Source of the DNA: Caryophanales bacterium UBA1744 | GTDB taxonomy: Bacteria > Bacillota_I > Bacilli_A > RFN20 > CAG-826 | Assembly (NCBI GenBank): GCA_002314915.1 | Contig: DCHU01000062.1 | Coordinates: forward strand, 1 to 25,785 | Length of the DNA: 25,785 nt | Direction: 5' to 3' | Shown here: positions 20,050 through 25,785 of the stretch, one piece after another | Position numbering within the stretch: the stretch's first letter is position 1 | Layout of the letters: every line of letters begins with the position of its first letter | Made by a program: the position numbers and the translations under genes | The notes under the pieces: model-generated | What the model was told of the DNA's origin: nothing | What the model saw: the letters and a program-made list of their open reading frames with translations, nothing else | Database searches by the model: none

Positions 20050-23000
20050 TTAGTTCAATGCGCTCAATGTGCCCGTTCTTTCTTCAGACATATCGTAATC
20101 AAATAACCACACTTCAAATGAATCGTTTGACTTGTAGGTTAATCTGACCAAGAATATATCACCAACATAGAACTGTACATCACCACCGGACTCGATTGTG
20201 TATTCACATGCGATGTTGTTGTATTTTAAATTTGATCCATCGATGAATTCTACTGTGACATCAGCTGTACCTACTTTTCCGGAGTATGAATAGCCGACGT
20301 ACTGTGGTGTAGCAGTTGGTGTATCATCGCCAGCACTTGTTGTTGGACGCGCGAGGTAGGACTCTGTTGTATAGATAACAGGCGTTTCTTCGCTAGACTT
20401 CTTGAACATAGCCATGACACCCTCTGGTGTTTCTCCATCAGCTGGGTAGTAGACAAAGAAGCTTCCTGCATAATCGCCCTCTGCAACTACATACTCGCCT
20501 TCATCTTCATCATATGCATAAGCAAATGCTTCGCCATTGACTGTTCCAGTAGCACCGTCATCGTTGAGGATGAGTGTGTTGGTGCCATCGGTCCAAGACC
20601 CCGCATAAACTGGAGCCTCGACTGGTTCAACCCATGCAATGTTGGAAATTGTAACAATATCACTGTTACCAGCTGAGCTACTGTCTTTGTAGTAATAGAA
20701 TGCGAGGACTTCGCCTTCTTTTACATCGATTGTGTAGTCTCCGGTAGCTTTGCCTGATGCAGTCTTAACGGTGACATCCTCAAGCCAAGTAGTATGAGAT
20801 GCACTTGTTTTGTGTCTGATGGATAAGCCATCATAACCAGATTCTGAAGAAGCTGCCCAATGGAATGAGAATGTTCCAGCCTTAGCGAATGTGATTGAGA
20901 ATGATGCATAAGAGCTGTTAATTCCTTTATTGTTTGGAGTTAATGTGTTCTCTTCGGCATTGTAGTCCCAAGAATATGTTGCGGACCATGCGGCTGTGTT
21001 GCCCCATCCGATGTATGACGCTGCATCACCGAGGATAGAATCAACATAGTTTGCTGCATCATTTGTATACTTGCCTGTCCACTTTGCGTAGAGGTCAAGG
21101 TTTGCATCGACTGCGCCTGCTTCATAAGCAACTGTGCATTCAGCGTCTGTGTACCATCCAGCGAATCCTGTATATCCAGGGATTGATGGAGTTACAGCTT
21201 CATATGTTGAGCCAGCATCGACAGAAACCGTTGTTGATTCTGTAGATGGTCCAGTTGGGTTGTGGAGAGTAACTGTAACTGTTGCAACCCACTTTGCATA
21301 GATTGTTGTGGTTGTTGTGACACCTGCTGCGAAGTCGAATGCAGTCTCGCATGTTGAGTCAGAGAACCAACCGTCAAAACGATAACCTTCCTTAGTTGGT
21401 TCAGTTGGAGCTGTGATTGGGTCACCTGTAACGACTTCGACAGCCTCGATGACTGTGCCACCGTTTGTTTCGAAGTTCAATGTTGCTGCTTCCGCCCACT
21501 TTGCATAGAGTGTGACGTTTCCATCAGCAATGTAACTTGCTGTGACTTCTGTATCGAAGGTTTCTTCGAGATACCAACCCTTGAAGATATAACCTGTACG
21601 TGTTGGAGTTGGGAGTTCGCCAACTGCAAGTGATGTTGTGAAGACACCATCTTCGAGAGCATCACCACCGTTTGTGTTATAAGTGATTGTTGTTGTTGGA
21701 GCGACTGCTGTGTATGTTGTTCCATCGAACGTAACGTCATAGACAGTTGTTCCGGATGTGAGACGGATTCCTGAGTCGAGTTCAACGTATGAGTATGTTG
21801 TTGTAACGACTTCCTCAGTACCTGTTGTGATCGTTGCTGTACCAGCACCGTTGACGACTAAGTTACCAAGTGTACCAGTGTATGCGCCATATTTTGCATC
21901 AACCGGGACGAATCCCTTTGCTGTTGCGTTATAGCCGTATGCAGCGATTCTTGTGCCTGTTGAGGAGAGGATTTCGACGTCCTTTAAGCTTGAGAGTGAG
22001 AGGGTTTCTTCATCAGGTGTTCCGCTTAAGCTTGCGAGGCTGACCTTTGTGAAGAGCTGTCCTTCGTAGAGGAAGTTGAGCTGTGTCTCGCCATCAGCGT
22101 TCATTGTTGTGAAGATCTTATTGATGTATTCGGTTGTTGAAGCACCCTTGAATGAGTAAGACTTGCCCTTGAATGTTGATGAATTGTAACGGGACATGAG
22201 CATCATATCGCCGCTTGTTGTGAGGGTCTTTGATGTGTGGTAGTAAGGAGCGCAGATGATTCCTTCTTTATAGATCATTGGTCCGTACTCTGTAGTACCG
22301 CTAGCTGGACCCCATGTGATGTAGCCTGTTGTCTCATCATATGATCTGACTTCACCAGTGTATTTACCGGAGATTAAGCTATCATAATCGATTGAGAATT
22401 TCTCAACATATGAAGCGCTGCTGCTTAAGCCGTAGAATTCCATACCGTAGTATGTGAAGCCAGCATATACTGGAGCCTCTTCCCACTTAGCATAGATTGC
22501 AACGTCTGCCGAGACGATTGTTTCAGAAGTGAATTCGTTGCCATCTGAGCAAGCTTCATCTGTGTACCATCCGCAGAACTTGTAGCCTTCTTTCTCTGGC
22601 TTTCCTGCGTCGTATGTCTTGCCTTCGCCGACTGTAACTTCTGTTGCTGGAGTTCCATTGTTAGCGTTGACTGTGACTGTCTTTGCAACAATCCACTTAG
22701 CATAAGCAACTGTGTCCTCTGCAATAGCAGCGGTGAAGTCGAACTCTGTGAGGCATGCTTTATCAGTGAACCATCCGTCAAAGACGTATCCGTCTCTAGT
22801 TGGGTTTGCTGCTGGAGCTGCGACTGTCTTTCCTGTGTAGAGAACGACAGGATCGATATCTGAACCGCCCTGTGTGTCGAATGTGACAGCGCTTAAGTCA
22901 TCTGCTGAGACAGAGATTGAATCAGCTAATACCTGGAAGTTTGAAATCCAAGCCATATCATCGCCATTTGCGCCTGAGCTATCTTTTGTGAATGACCAGT

Positions 23001-24075
23001 TCATGTTGGCACCAGCGCTTAAGAAGATTTCATGGTCAACAGTCTGCGTTATGCCATTATATCCAGAAGCTTTTGAACTATAGTAGCTATTTGAAGACTG
23101 GTTAGCACCAGCGATGTACTGGTGAGTGCCTGCTGATCCAAATGAGTTGGATAAGTAGTCGTAATTTGATTCTGAGCTAACACTTGTTGTGAACTTAATT
23201 GTGATGTCAGTTGTAGCTGTGATTGTGATCGTTGAGCTTGATGAGTTGACACCAGCGTTACCTGAGGTGATTGCGTCTTTTTCTGGATCGTAATCCCAAG
23301 GTTTTGCTGATTCGTTTGTAACAGAGAAGAAGCCTTCGACGCCGTCGAGGATGTCCTCTGCTGCGACATTAAGTGCTCCAGCTGGAGCTCCGACGTACAT
23401 ACCTTCGAGCGCTTCTCCATCCTGGACGCAGCGTGTTGCAACATATGCGCCTTCTTCATCAACTGTGACGACTGAGTATTTGCCATCTGAGCTGTGTTCA
23501 TGGACGATTTCTGCAGCCTTGTTAGCTGTTGCGACTTCTCCATCTGTATATGTGGCGGTTAATGCGACATTAATTGATGCATTCCACGCTGACTCTGGTA
23601 CGTTCTTGAGCGTATAGATCATGTAGTATGCATTCTCGAAAGATACTGGAGTGTCCCATGTAACTTCCTCCGGAGCCGCTAATGTTGTGTAAACGTTAGC
23701 AACTGCGATTTCCTGAGCAGCCTTGAGGACTGTTCCATCCTTTGCGGTTACTGTTCTTGTCCACTTTGCTGAAGAGAGGTCTGCGTAACCTGAGAGAGCA
23801 GCGATGAACTGGATGTTCTTCTTGCCCTCGCCTGCTTCAACTTTTCTAACACCGAGATCGGTGTGGATTGCTGAGCGAACTGGATCGCCTTCACGTCTAA
23901 CGTGGTTAGGGAATGCGATCTTCTGTCCGTCTGCGTCTTCAACTGGAGTTGTAGCTAATGTTGAGTTAGATGCAACCGCAGTTTTCTTTGCTGATAATGT
24001 GATTCCTAATGAACCAACTGTTCCGAAGCCTAAAAGGGCTGCGATTGATAAAGTTAAAAGTTTATTGTTCTTCAT
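20050..24075 (-). CDS. Large secreted protein with five InlB-type (Listeria-Bacteroides) repeats
   Basis: This 1341-residue protein has a Sec signal peptide (MKNNKLLTLS..., cleavage near residue 30-36). Five Listeria-Bacteroides repeats with the GY-x-F-x-GW(F/Y)-x(n)-YAKW pattern lie at about 397-462, 466-531, 796-860, 866-930 and 934-1000. Two related beta-rich domains lie at about 255-390 and 1005-1160, both opening with WDY(D/N) and sharing a V/INSS and SSES(N/G)YD core. Lipocalin-like modules fill 535-790 and 1165-1341. No LPxTG signal, C-terminal membrane helix or SLH domain is visible, so how it stays on the surface is unclear. It has a strong GGAGG site and lies 15 bases after the upstream repeat protein. 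Adhesion or ligand binding is the likely role. Confidence 0.85.
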   Translation of the reverse strand: MKNNKLLTLSIAALLGFGTVGSLGITLSAKKTAVASNSTLATTPVEDADGQKIAFPNHVRREGDPVRSAIHTDLGVRKVEAGEGKKNIQFIAALSGYADLSSAKWTRTVTAKDGTVLKAAQEIAVANVYTTLAAPEEVTWDTPVSFENAYYMIYTLKNVPESAWNASINVALTATYTDGEVATANKAAEIVHEHSSDGKYSVVTVDEEGAYVATRCVQDGEALEGMYVGAPAGALNVAAEDILDGVEGFFSVTNESAKPWDYDPEKDAITSGNAGVNSSSSTITITATTDITIKFTTSVSSESNYDYLSNSFGSAGTHQYIAGANQSSNSYYSSKASGYNGITQTVDHEIFLSAGANMNWSFTKDSSGANGDDMAWISNFQVLADSISVSADDLSAVTFDTQGGSDIDPVVLYTGKTVAAPAANPTRDGYVFDGWFTDKACLTEFDFTAAIAEDTVAYAKWIVAKTVTVNANNGTPATEVTVGEGKTYDAGKPEKEGYKFCGWYTDEACSDGNEFTSETIVSADVAIYAKWEEAPVYAGFTYYGMEFYGLSSSASYVEKFSIDYDSLISGKYTGEVRSYDETTGYITWGPASGTTEYGPMIYKEGIICAPYYHTSKTLTTSGDMMLMSRYNSSTFKGKSYSFKGASTTEYINKIFTTMNADGETQLNFLYEGQLFTKVSLASLSGTPDEETLSLSSLKDVEILSSTGTRIAAYGYNATAKGFVPVDAKYGAYTGTLGNLVVNGAGTATITTGTEEVVTTTYSYVELDSGIRLTSGTTVYDVTFDGTTYTAVAPTTTITYNTNGGDALEDGVFTTSLAVGELPTPTRTGYIFKGWYLEETFDTEVTASYIADGNVTLYAKWAEAATLNFETNGGTVIEAVEVVTGDPITAPTEPTKEGYRFDGWFSDSTCETAFDFAAGVTTTTTIYAKWVATVTVTLHNPTGPSTESTTVSVDAGSTYEAVTPSIPGYTGFAGWYTDAECTVAYEAGAVDANLDLYAKWTGKYTNDAANYVDSILGDAASYIGWGNTAAWSATYSWDYNAEENTLTPNNKGINSSYASFSITFAKAGTFSFHWAASSESGYDGLSIRHKTSASHTTWLEDVTVKTASGKATGDYTIDVKEGEVLAFYYYKDSSSAGNSDIVTISNIAWVEPVEAPVYAGSWTDGTNTLILNDDGATGTVNGEAFAYAYDEDEGEYVVAEGDYAGSFFVYYPADGETPEGVMAMFKKSSEETPVIYTTESYLARPTTSAGDDTPTATPQYVGYSYSGKVGTADVTVEFIDGSNLKYNNIACEYTIESGGDVQFYVGDIFLVRLTYKSNDSFEVWLFDYDMSEERTGTLSALN
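21076..22887 (-). repeat. Coding repeats: five InlB B-type units in two groups
   Basis: Two units are encoded in about 22483-22887 and three in about 21076-21690, each near 65 codons and ending in YAKW. The units are well diverged in DNA, so the array is old rather than a recent tandem expansion. Confidence 0.75.
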
Positions 24076-24090
24076 TGTTTTATCCTCCGA

Positions 24091-25785
24091 TTACCACTCT
24101 TCGACTTCGCCTTCACCTGATTCACTTTCTGTGAATGGGCTTGCCTGCTTTGTCTTGATCACGACGGTGTAGTCGCCTTTGTCATCAAGTTCATATTCGA
24201 ATACGAATTGTCCTTCGTCTTCCATAAACTCTACTGCCTCGCCGTTGACGGTGATTTCGTCGACTGTATAACCATCAGCGACCGCGACAAGAGCCTGGAG
24301 GTATGTACCTTCTGAATAGATGAAGCTGGAATCGACTGCGACTGCGCCTTCACCTGTTCCCCAGTTGATCAATCCGAGTGTATCATCCTCTGCGTCACAG
24401 ATTTCAGCTGAGAACGCGGTGACGTTGTCATCTCCTGAGAATGCAACCTTGGTGTCTGGTGCTTGTTCAGTCTCAATTGAAATTACGTAATTGCCCGCTG
24501 CATCGATTGTGCCCATTGCGCAAGCGACGATCATACCGCCTGTGTCTTCTGTTTCGAATTCGACTGGAGCACCGTTAATCTTAATAGCTGAGATGAGGTA
24601 TCCCTCTTCTGCAACAGCCTGGATCATCCAATTTGTTCCTTCTTCAAAGATGAACTCGCCGGATGTAGCTGATTCGCCTTCTCCTGTACCGTATCCGAAG
24701 ATTGCCAAGTCGTCTTCGTCTGTTGAAGCCATTACCTGGAACATTGCAACTTCGTCGGTGTAGTTGACTGTGATCTTGGTGTCTGGTGCCTGCTTGGTTG
24801 TGATCTCGATTTCGTAGACGCCTTCGCTGTCGAGCATTCCCATAGCGCATGAGACGACATATTCGCCTGTGTCTTCTGATACGAAATCAACTGCCTCGCC
24901 GTTTACCTTGATGGTGTCGATTAAGTAGCCTTCTGCTGCAACAGCCTGGATCATCCAAGTCTGGTCATCAGCATATTTGAATGCTTTTGATGTATTTTCG
25001 TTATCTAACATGATGCCATAATCGCCATCATCGTTGTCGATTGTTCCGATGAACATTGCGACGTGCTCATCTGCTGTGATTGAGACTGTTGAATCGGTGT
25101 CTTCTTTTGATGTGATCTTGACTGTGTGCTGTCCAGCATTTGCAATCACAACTGGATAGCCTTCGTTTTCTTCATCGTATTCGGATGTAACCTTAACACC
25201 ATCGACTGTGATTTCATCAAGGACATATCCATCCTCGAAGACTGGATCGATATACATGATTTCGCCTTCTTCATAGAACCACTGTGCTGAGTAGCCAACA
25301 CCTGATGAGAAGAAGTTGAAGTGATCGAGACAGATGTATGTATCTTCTGAAACGTGCTCATCGAAGTCTAAAACTAATGATGAGTCTGGTTTTGGCATTT
25401 CTTTTGTCTTGATTTCAACTGTGTGGCTTCCCTCGGAAGTAACTTCGGTATAGATGCCAAAGATGCCATCTCCTGCGTCTCCAACATCTGCTGACTGTCC
25501 ATCGATCTTGATGTAGTCGATTTCATAGCCTTCTTCGACGATTGCAGAAAGCATGAATGAAATATTATCAGCGTAGACGAACTCAACTGAATCCTTGTTT
25601 GCCATTGGCTCACCGGTCATTGGGTTGCTGTAATTGAAGACTGCATATTCGTCAACGTCCCCGCCGGAGAATGATGCGACCCATGCTGTGACGTGTGCGT
25701 CTGCTGTGAATGTATAGAAAGTATCAGGATCTTTGACTGATGTGATTTCAACTTTCTGTTCGCCAGCTGCTGTTAAAGTAGCTTC
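24091..25785 (-). CDS. Secreted tandem-repeat protein, N-terminus beyond window
   Basis: The frame is open from the right edge of the window to the stop at 24091, so an ATG at 25620 is internal and the real start lies outside. The visible 564 residues contain five tandem units of about 97-109 residues, the first partial. Each unit has a core of DE-x-V-x-x-F, a G-Y-x-I-D-x-I-x-(I/V)-(N/D)-G block, an E-x-x-x-ED(T/E)G block, and ends with a Y-x-(V/I)-x-I-x-T-K-x-A-P-D strand. The DNA-level repeat period is near 300-325 bp. The C-terminus is short, acidic and lacks any sorting signal. It is very Asp/Glu rich. The large InlB-repeat gene follows 15 bases later, so the two form one operon. The function is probably surface binding; the family is unnamed to me. 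Confidence 0.78.
   Translation of the reverse strand, partial: EATLTAAGEQKVEITSVKDPDTFYTFTADAHVTAWVASFSGGDVDEYAVFNYSNPMTGEPMANKDSVEFVYADNISFMLSAIVEEGYEIDYIKIDGQSADVGDAGDGIFGIYTEVTSEGSHTVEIKTKEMPKPDSSLVLDFDEHVSEDTYICLDHFNFFSSGVGYSAQWFYEEGEIMYIDPVFEDGYVLDEITVDGVKVTSEYDEENEGYPVVIANAGQHTVKITSKEDTDSTVSITADEHVAMFIGTIDNDDGDYGIMLDNENTSKAFKYADDQTWMIQAVAAEGYLIDTIKVNGEAVDFVSEDTGEYVVSCAMGMLDSEGVYEIEITTKQAPDTKITVNYTDEVAMFQVMASTDEDDLAIFGYGTGEGESATSGEFIFEEGTNWMIQAVAEEGYLISAIKINGAPVEFETEDTGGMIVACAMGTIDAAGNYVISIETEQAPDTKVAFSGDDNVTAFSAEICDAEDDTLGLINWGTGEGAVAVDSSFIYSEGTYLQALVAVADGYTVDEITVNGEAVEFMEDEGQFVFEYELDDKGDYTVVIKTKQASPFTESESGEGEVEEW

Noticed and set aside
20271..23942. Other-frame open frames inside the InlB-repeat gene
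   Set aside because: Their translations are Gln/Ser/His-rich artefacts of the Thr/Ala-rich main frame.
25374..25620. ATG at 25620 as the real start of the tandem-repeat protein
   Set aside because: The frame continues open for 55 more codons to the window edge with the same repeat character, and no signal peptide follows that ATG.

Overview
The window looks like a chromosomal accessory region of a low-to-moderate GC member of the Bacillota, probably a host-associated relative of the Bacilli, Erysipelotrichia or Mollicutes. The supporting signs are A/T-rich promoters, strong GGAGG ribosome sites in front of lipoprotein and surface genes, a YolD/UvrX-type polymerase pair, a YwaF-family membrane protein, and large secreted proteins with Listeria-Bacteroides (InlB B) repeats. 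No rRNA, tRNA, CRISPR array, integrase or transposase is visible, so the lineage is an inference from gene families only.

Layout. 1-642: the 3' part of a membrane-anchored GGDEF protein with an unusual cysteine at the base-recognition position. 730-3360 (minus strand): a small lipoprotein, a 27-codon Fic-like remnant, a YwaF/TMEM164-like membrane protein and a complete Fic protein. 3620-5023 (plus): two zinc-ribbon membrane proteins. 5089-6384 (minus): a HipA-like kinase flanked by perfect 34-bp direct repeats. 6502-7837 (minus): an alpha/beta hydrolase and a small acidic protein. 8018-8218 (plus): a 66-aa protein. 8389-9187 (minus): a HEPN/MNT toxin-antitoxin pair whose antitoxin carries an XRE helix-turn-helix. 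9457-14694 (minus): a Wadjet-like SMC operon, jetA-jetB-jetC, ending at a terminator with no jetD. 14871-16783 (plus, divergent from jetA): a Y-family polymerase and a YolD-like protein. 16795-19906: a small SH3-like protein (minus) and two lipoproteins (plus). 20050-25785 (minus): two very large secreted repeat proteins, the second running off the window.

How they fit together. The middle (about 2.3-16.8 kb) is a cluster of stress, defence and conflict genes: Fic, HipA-like kinase, HEPN/MNT, Wadjet-like complex and translesion polymerase. The two ends are cell-envelope and secreted proteins.

The most unusual features are five. (1) The Wadjet-like operon lacks its nuclease subunit. (2) At seven genes a -10 box lies only 6-8 bases before the start codon with no ribosome site, which predicts widespread leaderless transcripts, several of them from defence-type genes. 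(3) Exact 34-bp repeats flank the HipA-like gene and one lies beside its promoter. (4) A set of TGGACGA half-sites surrounds the promoter of the Fic-like remnant. (5) The GGDEF protein has Cys where canonical diguanylate cyclases have a guanine-binding Asp. All calls come from reading the sequence; no database search was run.
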